The notes under the pieces were generated by a model, which was given only the letters and a program-made list of their open reading frames with translations, was not told where the DNA came from and did no database searches. A stretch of 64,000 nt of DNA from Marsupella aquatica (Eukaryota > Marchantiophyta). The stretch is taken from positions 6,386,001-6,450,000 of the forward strand of contig OZ316894.1 in the NCBI GenBank assembly GCA_973895155.1, written 5' to 3'. The position numbers and the translations under genes were made by a program. Positions 33,573-44,407 of this stretch are shown one piece after another. The first letter of the stretch is position 1. Each line of letters starts with the position of its first letter.

Positions 33573-33624
33573 CCCACTTAATTGTGAAGCGTCCTCGCGA
33601 ACAACTTCATCTTCGTCCATATAG
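30541..33624 (+). CDS. LTR-encoded coiled-coil protein of B (left copy, C-terminus replaced)
   Basis: Open from an upstream ATG at 30283, but a TATAAACA at 30261-30268 would start transcription after it, so I prefer ATG 30541. Layout from that start: N-terminal block (HFWGCLFERATEYI); NLS-like KRTRSAAPKRP; PMD-like region (about 185-380: GLEAFVRLPW ... LTPKVIAEVFGLPIGN ... NGFFRNTC); acidic linker; long coiled coil (about 695-955). The first 1010 codons lie in the LTR; the last 17 are antisense integrase sequence up to the stop at 33624, an accidental fusion. The native C-terminus is seen in the right copy. Function unknown. Confidence 0.65.
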   Translation: MSNVNQAAHFWGCLFERATEYIKTYKDEESERAARERQELARLWELQKTAFLGGELIKDEFLWTPTSNQLDNLLFCKDSVVGIREAIKNCNDIHWELKGSTERWTQATVLGETSTAAEMKRKGAVNDEATPAKRTRSAAPKRPAEQQSRRQGEAEEEEVDPIKAIPTRDDTWKGWAATLPVEVQLHFAREEDACFTAMQTKKYQGFMAGSGLEAFVRLPWLKPEVPESDLLEFVGSWEPETNCTRIYGKDFYLTPKVIAEVFGLPIGNKTKVDTRKTLPDKEFRSFPGPSTKNGFFRNTCTNPHIGEMIDFLRVTMHCNLPRAEIGKAQVYLVERPDPSRDYNGYLLNQLKKILKEEQQVIGMGSVSRLGYHMPLLCRYARGQTFAPVLPLQVRAPEEAPTPRPLAEKPQPPVSPTIEQVFRPRKEDLPMQQPGMQSLLKLLEKEKKSASATTTATATMQDTTTEVGLHRLTRENPFAGDKERIRPESKPGVRMYVGTSSSESEAELPEAPTDEEEREKPDVQEVEEAVEDCSHDNSGYGSDHHVPGVRTCGRFVPTLPRVVRGDPNQQSSPESPPPDVAPPSFDGIKQTVQEFQERIKQEEEAALAKEKDLPGGDWPEDIRRLAEKGSKPLATIEEIRRTAWEQRPRWAMPITSTYSTYAKNRAMEYGEMCGELALGIFGEELEVGPFFHREQLEKHQLEEAVALERSKKDEVIRRLRRMEAEIEDLRAAKKAQDELRIKRHELNIMQGQLDTAQADNQNIKDKLTQTQGELANTIKEREKWKQELKNTEEAHITANSRAMAETQRKEWALKGELEKIRGALEQKEVELGKSYQGIMALQQELASLTASFKTDLREKDEMLEQTYAKMNQMESVIIAELDKELRATQEERATLKKELEEAHREQEEAKNELEGARKDLDETQEELEEITRKMENLQRRADNQTERLKKQAAVFKCLAAAGPSPIGTNQLPGVVIAEGQAAPTAPVPEVSGKGKGPATEPPTKKKRKPSGSPLNCEASSRTTSSSSI

Positions 33625-36600
33625 TATTTCTTGAGGCGGTCATAATGGATGCGAACTGGATATACCTCTCCCGTAATGTTGGCCAATTGTACGGAGCCAT
33701 TGGGGAACATCATGGTTACTCTAAAGGGTCCTAACCAGCGAGTGTAAAGCTTTCCTGGAAACCTACTATACCTACTGTCATAAAGTAGCACAAGATCACC
33801 GGTATGAATACTAACTACTTTTAACCTTTTATCATACTGCTGCTTCATGATATTCTGTCTATATTCTACTCTCTCGGCTGAAATCATTCTCGCTTCCTCT
33901 AAAGCTTCTAACCTATATTCTCGCTCCTTTAGGCTCTCCTCCGCTGAGGCTCTTTCCTCAATTGTAACTTGAAATGTCGGTATCTCAAGTTGCATGGGTA
34001 CCAGGGCTTCTTGTCCAAAGGTTAAGAAGAAGGGTGTATGACCGGTAGTGGATTTATAGGCAAGATTGTAAGCAAAAACAGCAGCAAACAATTTATCATC
34101 CCAATCGAGTTTGTTCTGAGCTACTGTCTTGTTCAATATCTTTCCTATGATTCCGTTTGCTCATTCTGTCAACCCGTTTGCCTTTGGATGGTAGGGAGTA
34201 GTAGGCCTATGTTTAACTAAATACTGCTCATTTAAACGACTAATTATATCATTCAAAAAATGGGTTCCTCTATCACTAACTAATTCTAGGGGTGCTCCAT
34301 ACCTGGTGAAGATCTGCTCATACATGAATCTAGCCATCGTAATTGCATCATCCTTCGTTGTTGGTCTGGCCTCTATTCATTTAGTTGCATAATCCGTAGC
34401 CAGGATTATATACTTGTTCCGTCGAGGGTGGGTCAGTGGTTTCAGAGGTCCAATGTAATCAATACCCCACTTCTCGAATGGTGCCAGAGGTAGAATAGGG
34501 TGCAGTGGATGCCTGGTGGACGCCCTTGGTCCTCCCGCTCGTTGACAAGGATCGCATTGTTTGATAAACTGATAGACATCTTTGTGCAAGGTGGGCCACC
34601 AGTAACCGGCATTTAATATCTTCTTAGACGTGGTTACTGGGGCAAAATGTCCTCCGGCCTCCTCTCCATGCATGGCCCGTAGGACTCGTTTTACCTCTCT
34701 CTTTTCCAAACATCTTTGAATCGTGCCGTTGATTCCATGCTTGTGCAGTATGCCTTTAATGCACTGATACCGTCTGACCTTCCGCACAAAGACTGCGGCT
34801 TGCTCTCGGCTTAATCCTGGCTGTAATCTGGAAGTGCTGAGAAATTGTAAAATCTCAGGGTACCATGTACCAGCTATTTCCACAACGAATAGCTCCTCGT
34901 CGGGGAATCGATCATCAATGCAATCCGTGGCAGGTTTACCTGTGATCCTTGAAAAGAAGTCGGCATTGGCATGTAACTTTCCCGGCTTGATCCTCAGCTC
35001 ATAGTCAAACTCCTGTAATAGCAAAATCCATCTTGCTACTCTGCCTGTAAGGTCCGGCTTATTGACTAGGTACTTCAAACTTTCATGATCAGTATGAAAG
35101 ATTACCTTGTACCCTAGTAAATAATGCCTAAACTTTTTACAAGAATAAATGACTCCTAATGCTTCTCTTTCCGTGGTAGAGTAGTTCCGTTCGGCATCGG
35201 CAAGCTGACGGCTTGCGAAGTATATGGGATGGTCCCTTCCTTTCTCATCCAACTGACTTAGTACTGAGCCAATACAGAAGCCCGAGACATCTACAAAAAC
35301 ATGAAAATCTTTGTTCCAGTCCGGTGCTATCATGACTGGGGCCTCTACTAACATCTGCTTCAATTCTACCACCGCTGTGACTCGTTCGGGTGTGGGTTCG
35401 AAGTCTGCTCCTGCCTTGAGCATATTGGTTAATGGTAAAGCCAGCTTGGCAAAATCCTTGATGAACCGGCGATAGTAACCAATGCATCCCAAGAAGGATC
35501 TTACATCCTTTATGTTCTTAGGTTGCATGATATCTAGCCATACTGCTAGCTTACCTTTGTCAATCTCAATGCCCTTCCTTGATACCTTGTGACCTAGTAG
35601 CACCCCCTCGGTTACTGCAAAAAAACATTTATCTGGGTGTAACTTGAGACCCACCTCTCTACATCTCATGAAGGTTTTCCTGAGGTATTTAGCATGTTTC
35701 GATGCCTTCCCGAATACTGCAAAGTCATCAATGAAGATTTCCATGAACTTTCTCAAGTAATCATGAAAAATGTTCACCATTAATCGTTGGAACATAGCTG
35801 GTGCGTTGCAGAGTCCAAACGGCATACGATTGAAGACATAGATCCCCCATTCCGTGATGAAGGCCGTCTTGATTTGGTCTTCCTGCCGAATCCTGATTTG
35901 GTTATAACCAGAGTATCCATCCATGAATGAATATAGTTCATGACTGGCTACCATGTCTAGTACCATATCAGTAAACGGTAAAGGAAAATGGTCTTTTAAT
36001 GTTGCTTCATTCAGCTTCCTGTAATCCTGACAAACCCGGATCTTGGGTTTACCATCGGGTCCAGCTTTCTTGGGAACTATCACAATTGGAGACACCCAGT
36101 CTGAATGCAGGACTGGAGTGATGAATCCAGCTTCCACTAGTTTGTCGATTTCTGTTTTGACCAGCAGGGAATACTTCGGGTTCATCCTTTGAATTGGTTG
36201 TCGAAATGATTTGGCTCCTAACATGAGATCAATTCGATGTTCCCCTAGTGTTGGATCTACTCTCTTTAGATCTTGGTGACTCCATGCAAACACATCCTGA
36301 AATTCAATCAATAAGTCACTGATCTCTTTCTCGAGCTCAGGTGCTAGGTTTCTCCCTAAGTTCAGTTCTCTTCCCTCTCCTAAGTCGAGCTTCCGATATT
36401 GCCATGCTTGGATCATATTAATCTGCTTCTTCAAATTCGGGTCCAGTTCGGCTTCCAGTCTCTCTAATCTCATACCTCCATAAACTAGGATCTCGGCTGG
36501 ACTAGCCGAGTCGGTCCCTTCCTTGGTGTCCATAGATTGTCCCCTTACCGGTCTATTCGGTTTTGAATTAGTGGTCGGCTCCCCTTCCTGCCTTGGCTCT

Positions 36601-36821
36601 GGATCGTGTCTGTCCATCTCATCCACTTCTTGCTCCTGAGAGTTAGGCCGTTGTGCTCTCTCGGCTTCTAATAGGGCCTCAATTTGTTCTGCCCTCGTAA
36701 TCGGCTTGTATGCCGATCCCTTGGTATTTAATTCCTTGCCGATGATCGATGGCGTTGTGGACCCCGTCGGCTCTGCCACAACGCCTGCAGAAAATCCACT
36801 GTCCCTGCTACTGCTCCCCAC
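33573..36821 (-). pseudogene. pol: pol of B: RT, RNase H, integrase
   Basis: Copies the element RNA into DNA and integrates it. Minus strand: reverse transcriptase with KIRVCQDYRKLNEATLKDHF and active-site FIDDF (about 35724-35735, the YxDD motif with F); RNase H (VDVSGFCIGSVLSQ, EREALGVIYS); integrase zinc finger (H..H, CDPCQRAGG), first catalytic Asp (GIDYIGP, ATDYATK), second (DRGTHFLND). TGA stops at 34377-34379 and 34161-34163 break the integrase; TGG codons are the usual residues there. The end is the PPT-like AAGTGGGGA. It overlaps gag by about 94 bases in another frame, so gag-pol frameshifting (or a lost base) is implied. No chromodomain seen. Confidence 0.85.
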
Positions 36822-39721
36822 TTAGCCGTTTCATCCAATTGGTCTACATCCTTTACTTCCTCCGGAATTGCAGCTAAAAAGGTGGATTCTATTGTAAAGC
36901 AGTCCTCGACCTCTTCGTCTTCTTCTTCCAAGTCACCTTCCATTGGTTCTTGCCATAATCCGCTGGGGGGTACCTCTGGTCCAAAGACACCTTCTTCGGT
37001 TAGGTTAGTGAGGCATTCTAACCAACGTACTTCATCGGCTGACTCCAGTCCACTATCGTACCCATCTACTTCCCTTATGCTTTTCCTACGGTCATCCTTA
37101 GTGTCCCAGGATACCGTGATAGAGGGGGTCCCGAAAGTGAACTGCTTTTTACCCCAATCTTCTATTACCTCGGCTAGGTACAGCCATGGCCTACCAATCA
37201 ATAGCCGGAATGACGTAGGATTTACCGGCTTCATTACTACATAGTTAATGCTAAAGAAGATACCTCCTATCTCTGTCTTGATGCCGGTTAACACTCCCGT
37301 CGGAATGACCTGATATCCATTGGCCATGTTCAACACTCTTCCAGTCATCTCCGGTGTTAGACCCCACCCTTTTGCTGTTGAATCAATCATAATACATACC
37401 CCTGATCCTCCATCGATGGGTACCCGTAGTAATAATTCTCCTTGAATCATTAATGGTAATGCTGGGGCTCCTTGATCTTCTTCTATCATTAGTACGTCGG
37501 ATCTGGTTGCTACCTTGGGTAATCTCGGCTTGCCGAGAATAGCCTTCCTTAATTGCTTCCGGAAGTACGGGCTATTTTTCAATAGTTGACCTACTGTTGC
37601 CGAGACTCTAGATTCTAGTACATCTTTAGCCAGGTCATAGGGAACAATCGGCTTCTCTTCTGGTGGTGTTTCCGTCTTGGATTCGGCCAGTTTTGCCACG
37701 CTAGTCTCCACAGCTGTTGGGTCTTCCGAAGCAAACAATGCTTTTGCTCGTTTTACATCCTTGGCAATGGCTTCGGTATTCTCCAGGGTTTCTAATTCTC
37801 TTAGTTGTTCCTTAACACTAGCCGTAACAGAGGGGTAAAACAACTTAGGATGATCTCGATTGAAGTCGCTATCTTGTGAAGGATTGGTTTCACTAGTGGG
37901 CTCATGGCTTACCTGTATTGCCGGAGCCCTCCCTTCTCCTTCTGTTGATGTTGACGAAGAGTCGATCCTTTCCTCCGTAACCTTCCCTTTATTTTTGGCC
38001 AGCCCATCCCACCTTTCCTTCCTTCTGGTAGATCGAGTAGAGACCCGGTAGCAATCATGATCTAAATCCTCCTCTGAGAAGGTTGATAGGGCTTCGGCCT
38101 CATCATCAGATGGTACGAACTCTGCCTCGGCATCCTCTTGCCATCCTAGTTCGATGTGGTTGATTTGAACTCCTCCGGGGGTAGTACCTGGCGGTAAGAT
38201 CTTGATCGGCAAAAGCTTATGATTTGCGGCCAGGCCTGCCAACCAAGTAGGACATTGCCCTAGCATATGACCTTCCTGTCGGCATCCCATACATAGCTGA
38301 GCTGGTTGTCCATCACCCTGTTTGCGTGCATTCGGGCATTCTCTAGCAAAATGGCCAGGTTGACCACAATTATAGCACGCCGCAAATCTTTGCACATTCG
38401 GCCTAGGAGGTACTGACGGGTTCTGAATAATCCGAGGATACATCTCTCCTGGATTGTTCCTTAACCCTGACCACAGAGATGCAGGTCTGTTGGATAGGTC
38501 TCGTGCTCCAATCTCACTGATGCCGAAAACACTATCAGCGGCATCTCCTAAAAAGTACTCTACTTCTCCCTGACATGGTCTGATCTCGGCCACATGCCGA
38601 ACATGATTAGTATTAAGCTTAGGACACGCATCTTTATGGTGTCCGGTTTTATAACATAAGGCACACCATACAGAGCTATCCTCCTGTACTACCTTCTTCT
38701 TTGGTTTTACCTCTGCAATGATAGCCTTAAGTTGCTCGGTAAGGGCTACGATGTTATCTGGTGGCTTAGCCTCCATCTTGACTTTCGTCTTCCCTCTCCT
38801 TCTGCCCTTCCTTTTCCTAGTTTTTTCTTCTTCAGAACTAGAAGATGACTCACTCTTGCTACTCCCACTATCCGAGCTTGACTTATCACTTCTAGACTTC
38901 TTGGGATGTTTCTTCTTCTTATCTTTTTTCTTATGGGGTGATCCCTCCTCTGATGAGGAACTCTCAGACTTAAGCTGTTTCTTCCGGCTTGTGATATCTG
39001 CATTAATGTATAATTGAATATCCTTAATTGCTTCGGCTAAAGTCTCCGGGTTCTCCTTCCTAATTGCAAAACTCATCTTCTGTGGCAAAGCATTCACCAA
39101 CCATTGAAGTTGCATACCTTCAGATGCATTGGTCTTTGTACGTCTTACCAGTTTCTGAAAGCGTTGCAAGAACTTCCTGAAGGATTTGTTCTCCTTGAAC
39201 CGAAGTTGTCCCAACTTCAGCACTGCTAGTTCTGAAGTTCCAATGGGTCGAAACTCCTTAACAAAGAGTGTTTTGAAGATATCCCAGATGGCTTGATCTT
39301 CCACATCTAATGCTCTGTACCAAGGCCTAGCCTCACCCTTGAACAGGCCGGGAAGAATCTGCATCTTGATGGCCGATTCTCCATTTGCTGCAGCGGTTCC
39401 CTCGAAATCATCCAACCATTCGTCCGGATCCTCATCTCCTCTCCCATGAAATGCCTTGTAATGTATGCGCGACCGCTAGCTCAATCTGGTCCCTGGCCTC
39501 TCGTCTGGCCGTGCCTCTGGTTCCCCCATGTCGGTTGGAGACTCACTTCTCCTTACCGACTCTTCTTCTGGTATGTCTTCTTCGACGCCACTTCCAGTTT
39601 CGGAGCTACCAGCTCTTTCTGCCCCTCTCAGTCGCTGTGTATCATGCCACCCGGCGAGCTGCTGCAGTCGAGCTCTCTCCCGTTGAATCACTCTTTCTTC
39701 CCTCGACATAAGGTCAGTCAT
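36728..39721 (-). pseudogene. gag: gag and protease of B
   Basis: Starts near 39721. A TAG at 39476-39478 splits a short Arg/Glu-rich N-terminus from the main ORF; A2 has Gln at this place (QRSRFHY), so a C-to-T change is likely. Main part: capsid-like region (DPDEWLDDFEGTA ... RPWYRAL), Ser/Lys-rich linker, three CCHC zinc knuckles (CALCYKTGHHKDAC, CYNCGQPGHFAREC, CMGCRQEGHMLGQC), acidic linker, then an aspartic protease with IDGGSGVCIM and LLIGRPWL. Gag packages the RNA; the protease matures the particle. The presence of three knuckles is unusual for gypsy gag, which mostly has one. Confidence 0.8.
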
Positions 39722-39767
39722 TACCTACGCTTCCGTTCTAACTTCATATCTCACGGCTTAAGAAATG

Positions 39768-39786
39768 CCCCCTCCATCTAGCGCCA
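39768..39786 (-). other. Primer-binding site of B
   Basis: TGGCGCTAGATGGAGGGGG, identical to A1 and A2, four bases after the LTR end (CACCACA). Confidence 0.8.
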
Positions 39787-39790
39787 AAAA

Positions 39791-42700
39791 TGTGGTGCGT
39801 CCCATGGCTCCCTAAACCCAAGAAACCCCCCAGCTCAAGCCGATTCCCGCAGGTTTCGTGCTTGGCGAGGCCGTTTCCGCGGCTTAGCGGCATGGGACGC
39901 TGCTAACCTTCTACTACTACTATTAACATTTTACACACATATACTGGACAGATCCTTCATCGGGTCATGAGATACATAGCCGGCCTAATATAGGCCTTCC
40001 CCTGTCTTCCCCTGTCTTCCCCTCCGTCTTGTTAGGTATGTTTGGATTCCGCTGCCGGAATGATCCCCAATAGGCTTGGTTAAGCCGTTAAGACCTCTCT
40101 CAGCTCGACACATCCAACTCTCACTCCCCTGCTTACTTTCCTTCCTTCTGTTGATGTGGGCACTCTTCACACAAGTTAATGCGACACACAAATAGCAAAA
40201 TGACTCATTCTGACTGAGTCATACCATGCACTTGCCATACAAACAGTACATCTCATACACAAGTTCTGCGAACTAAGCCGTGAGGCCAACTCTATTCAGC
40301 TCTTAGGCATGAGGAAACATGAATATACACAAGGGTCACTGTATGACTAACCGAGAGCTTCTCGTACTACTTGATCCCAGCCCGGCTGGTGCAAACTAAA
40401 AACTTGCCATAGAAGAGGCCCTGAGCTCCCCGCTGCCCAGGTACTTATCCTGGTAGTGGATCCGCCATTCTTTGCATCGTAAGCCTAATCTACTTAACAG
40501 TAATCTACTTGCCCGAATCTACCTATGTACAGCAAGGCAGGAGCACAAGTGTTGCTCCTACCAGTGGGACCGCAATCCCACTAAGCTAAGTGTCAGGGCC
40601 GCTCCTGGTTCTGATCCTAATCCTAAACGTGGAGATCCGCGCCCGCCCTGCCCACTCACGCCTCCTCCCTCCACGTCCACCCTCCCTAAAAGGAACGGCG
40701 CCCTTGCACCGTCACGACACCGGTGGTGGATCCTTAATGGACGCCCCCAACGCTTCCTCCTCAGCCATTGCCGTAGGTTCATTCTCTGACAGATTACCTG
40801 CCCTTGACTGAGTCAACTCTCCATCGGCCTGACTGGGTCCACCTTCGGCTTCAGCCTCGACACCGGCCTCGGCAATACCCACGGCTTCGGCCTCCCCTTC
40901 CCCTAGGGTAGTTGGATCCTTAGCCGTGACCCTGTCTGGGGTCGGTGCTGGGTCTACCTCCTTGATCACCACGGCCTGTGAAGTCGTATTACTCCTTGAC
41001 CCTGAAGGTTTCCGCTTCTTCTTCGTTGGTGGCTCGGCAGCTGGTCCCTTCCCCTTCCCACTTACTTCCGGCACTGGTGCAGTTGGCGCGGCTTGTCCTT
41101 CGGCAATTACCACCCCTGGTAACTGGTTTGTCCCAACGGGAGATGGACCTGCTGCAGCTAAGCATTTAAATACTGCGGCTTGTTTCTTCAGCCGCTCTGT
41201 TTGGTTGTCGGCCCGCCGCTGTAGGTTCTCCATCTTCCTCGTGATTTCCTCCAACTCCTCTTGGGTTTCATCCAGGTCCTTACGTGCCCCCTCCAGCTCG
41301 TTTTTGGCCTCCTCCTGCTCCCTGTGGGCTTCCTCCAATTCCTTCTTCAAGGTAGCCCTCTCCTCCTGGGTTGCTCTTAGCTCCTTGTCGAGCTCTGCAA
41401 TGATGACAGACTCCATCTGGTTCATCTTGGCGTAAGTCTGTTCGAGCATCTCGTCCTTCTCCCTTAGGTCGGCCTTGAAGCTGGCCGTCAGGGACGCAAG
41501 CTCCTGCTGCAGCGCCATAATCCCTTGATAGGATTTCCCTAACTCGACCTCCTTCTGCTCAAGGGCTCCGCGGATTTTCTCGAGCTCCCCTTTCAACGCC
41601 CATTCCTTTCTTTGGGTCTCCGCCATGGCCCGGCTGTTGGCTGTTATGTGGGCCTCCTCTGTATTCTTCAGCTCTTGCTTCCACTTCTCCCTCTCTTTGA
41701 TCGTGTCGGCCAACTCTCCCTGCGTCTGAGTTAGTTTATCCTTGATATTCTGATTATCAGCCTGCGCGGTGTCCAACTGCCCCTGCATGATGTTCAGCTC
41801 ATGTCGTTTAATCCGCAGTTCATCTTGGGCTTTCTTGGCCGCCCTTAGATCTTCAATCTCGGCTTCCATCCTCCTAAGCCGCCGAATGACCTCGTCCTTC
41901 TTGCTTCTCTCTAAAGCCACCGCTTCTTCTAATTGGTGCTTCTCCAACTGCTCCCTATGGAAAAAGGGTCCTACCTCCAACTCCTCTCCAAAGATGCCGA
42001 GCGCAAGTTCCCCACACATCTCACCATACTCCATGGCTCTATTCTTAGCGTAGGTGGAGTAAGTAGAAGTGATCGGCATCGCCCATCGTGGCCTCTGCTC
42101 CCAAGCCGTCCTGCGGATCTCTTCAATCGTGGCTAGAGGTTTGCTTCCTTTTTCGGCTAGCCGCCTGATGTCCTCCGGCCAATCTCCTCCTGGTAAATCC
42201 TTTTCCTTAGCCAGGGCGGCCTCTTCCTCCTGCTTGATTCGCTCCTGAAATTCCTGCACCGTCTGTTTTATGCCGTCGAAGCTCGGGGGAGCAACATCTG
42301 GTGGGGGAGACTCAGGGCTACTCTGCTGGTTGGGGTCCCCTCGCACTACCCTTGGAAGTGTGGGGACAAACCGGCCACAGGTCCTTACTCCTGGAACGTG
42401 ATGGTCCGACCCATAGCCGGAATTATCATGGCTGCAGTCCTCCACTGCCTCCTCTACCTCTTGGACGTCCGGCTTCTCCCTCTCCTCTTCGTCGGTAGGA
42501 GCTTCAGGCAATTCTGCCTCAGATTCGGAGCTTGAGGTTCCCACGTACATTCGAACACCTGCCTTGGATTCCGGCCTGATTCTCTCCTTGTCTCTAGCAA
42601 AGGGGTTTTCTCTTGTGAGCCGGTGTAGGCCTACCTCTGTAGTAGTGTCCTGCATTGTTGCCATTGCCGTTGTTGTTGCCGATGCCGATTTCTTTTCTTT

Positions 42701-44402
42701 CTCCAGTAGTTTCAGCAGACTCTGCATGCCTGGTTGCTGCATCGGCAAGTCTTCCTTCCTGGGCCTAAACACCTGCTCGATCGTAGGACTAACAGGTGGT
42801 TGAGGCTTCTCAGCCAACGGCCTTGGCGTTGGAGCTTCCTCGGGTGCCCTTACCTGCAGGGGAAGTACCGGGGCAAAAGTCTGACCTCTGGCATACCGGC
42901 ACAACAGCGGCATGTGATAGCCAAGCCGCGACACGCTCCCCATGCCGATTACCTGCTGCTCCTCCTTTAAGATCTTCTTCAATTGGTTGAGGAGGTACCC
43001 GTTGTAGTCCCGGCTTGGGTCTGGCCTTTCTGCCAGATAGACCTGTGCCTTGCCGATCTCTGCCCTCGGCAAGTTACAATGCATGGTCACCCGCAAGAAG
43101 TCGATCATCTCTCCTATGTGCGGGTTGGTGCAGGTGTTCTGGAAGAAGCCATTCTTCGTTGATGGCCCGGGGAACGACCGGAACTCCTTGTCAGGCAAGG
43201 TCTTCCTGGTATCAACTTTGGTCTTATTGCCTATCGGCAAGCCAAACACTTCGGCAATTACCTTGGGAGTAAGATAGAAATCCTTCCCATATATCCTCGT
43301 GCAATTGGTCTCGGGTTCCCATGACCCCACGAATTCTAATAGGTCTGACTCCGGTACCTCCGGCTTCAGCCATGGTAATCTTACAAAGGCCTCCAAGCCG
43401 GATCCGGCCATGAAGCCTTGGTACTTCTTGGTCTGCATGGCCGTAAAGCATGCATCCTCCTCCCGTGCAAAATGTAGTTGCACCTCCACCGGTAGGGTTG
43501 CCGCCCAGCCCTTCCAGGTGTCATCCCTGGTTGGAATGGCCTTGATGGGATCGACCTCCTCCTCTTCGGCTTCTCCCTGCCTCCTGCTCTGCTGCTCGGC
43601 TGGCCTCTTTGGTGCCGCCGACCTCGTTCTTTTTGCCGGGGTGGCTTCATCGTTGACGGCCCCCTTCCTCTTCATCTCTGCTGCCGTGGAGGTTTCTCCT
43701 AGCACCGTTGCCTGGGTCCACCTTTCCGTGCTACCCTTTAATTCCTAGTGTATGTCGTTGCAGTTCTTGATGGCCTCTCGGATGCCGACGACGCTGTCTT
43801 TGCAAAACAGAAGATCGTCGAGTTGATTGGAAGTAGGCGTCCACAGGAACTCGTCCTTGATGAGTTCGCCTCCTAAGAAAGCCGTCTTCTGCAGCTCCCA
43901 CAATCGAGCGAGCTCCTGCCGTTCTCGAGCTGCCCTTTCTGACTCCTCGTCCTCGTAAGTCTTGATGTACTCAGTTGCCCGTTCGAACAGGCATCCCCAG
44001 AAATGTGCCGCTTGATTGACGTTGCTCATACCCTCCTTAGGTCGATCGTCGGTATCTATTCTCTCCCCGAGTGCTTGCCTAAGCAGCTGACAGTAGTTGG
44101 CCTCCCATAGTCGTCTGCCTAGTTCGTGCTCGCAAATGAGCCACCATCTCCTGCAAGCGCTCCTTACCCCTCTCCTCTGCCGGTCCTTCTTCCCGTTGAT
44201 CCTTCCTAGCCGCCGATGCTTAACGCGCCCTAACCCTAATCGGGTTTTCACCCTCAGCCTTACCTCCGGCCTCTGCCCGGGTTCCATGGTTGCCCCTAAT
44301 TGTTTATATTTTCCTTGTTTTGTCCCTATACTAAGGTGTTCCTAGGGTGCCTTCCTGCTTTACCCACTTAACCGGCCGAGTGATTCCTGTCTAGGCATCA
44401 CA
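39791..44402 (-). repeat. Complete 5' LTR of B (4.6 kb)
   Basis: Starts TGTGATGCC, ends GCACCACA on the minus strand; the short inverted ends are TGTGATGC/TGTGGTGC. It contains a TATAAACA box, a long ORF and about 0.9 kb after it. The last 1.2 kb (39791-40997) have no counterpart in the left arm and carry no ORF of note except the native C-terminus of the LTR protein. Confidence 0.85.
40712..44029 (-). pseudogene. LTR-encoded coiled-coil protein of B (right copy)
   Basis: Same protein as 30541-33624 but with its native C-terminus (acidic, Thr/Glu/Ala-rich, ending DPPPVS). A TAG at 43745-43747 replaces the TGG (Trp) of the left copy, a G-to-A change. The preferred ATG is 44029; an upstream ATG at 44287 is also in frame. 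The rest, 40712-43744, is open. Confidence 0.75.
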
Positions 44403-44407
44403 CGCTC
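44403..44407 (+). repeat. Target-site duplication of B (right copy)
   Basis: CGCTC, matching 30163-30167; the A2 LTR resumes immediately after. Confidence 0.9.

Larger units (their letters stand above)
30168..44402 (-). mobile_element. Gypsy LTR retrotransposon B with an inverted, truncated second LTR
   Basis: 14.2-kb element. On the minus strand: 5' LTR 44402-39791, PBS, gag, pol, PPT-like AAGTGGGGA (about 33581-33573). Instead of a direct 3' LTR, 3405 bp of the LTR's 5' part follow in inverted orientation (33572-30168). Both outer ends are therefore the same terminus: TGTGATGCC on the left, GGCATCACA on the right. CGCTC flanks both ends. The arms are equal in length (3405 bp) but differ at more than a dozen coding positions. 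Confidence 0.9.

Noticed and set aside
40926-43748. Several plus-strand ORFs inside the right LTR of B
   Set aside because: Antisense shadows of the coiled-coil ORF; Leu/Ser-rich as expected from the reverse of Lys/Glu/Gln codons.
30168-44402. Reading B as a TIR-type DNA transposon
   Set aside because: The inverted arms are LTR sequence; the core has PBS, gag, protease, RT, RNase H and integrase, and the 5-bp duplication is gypsy-like.
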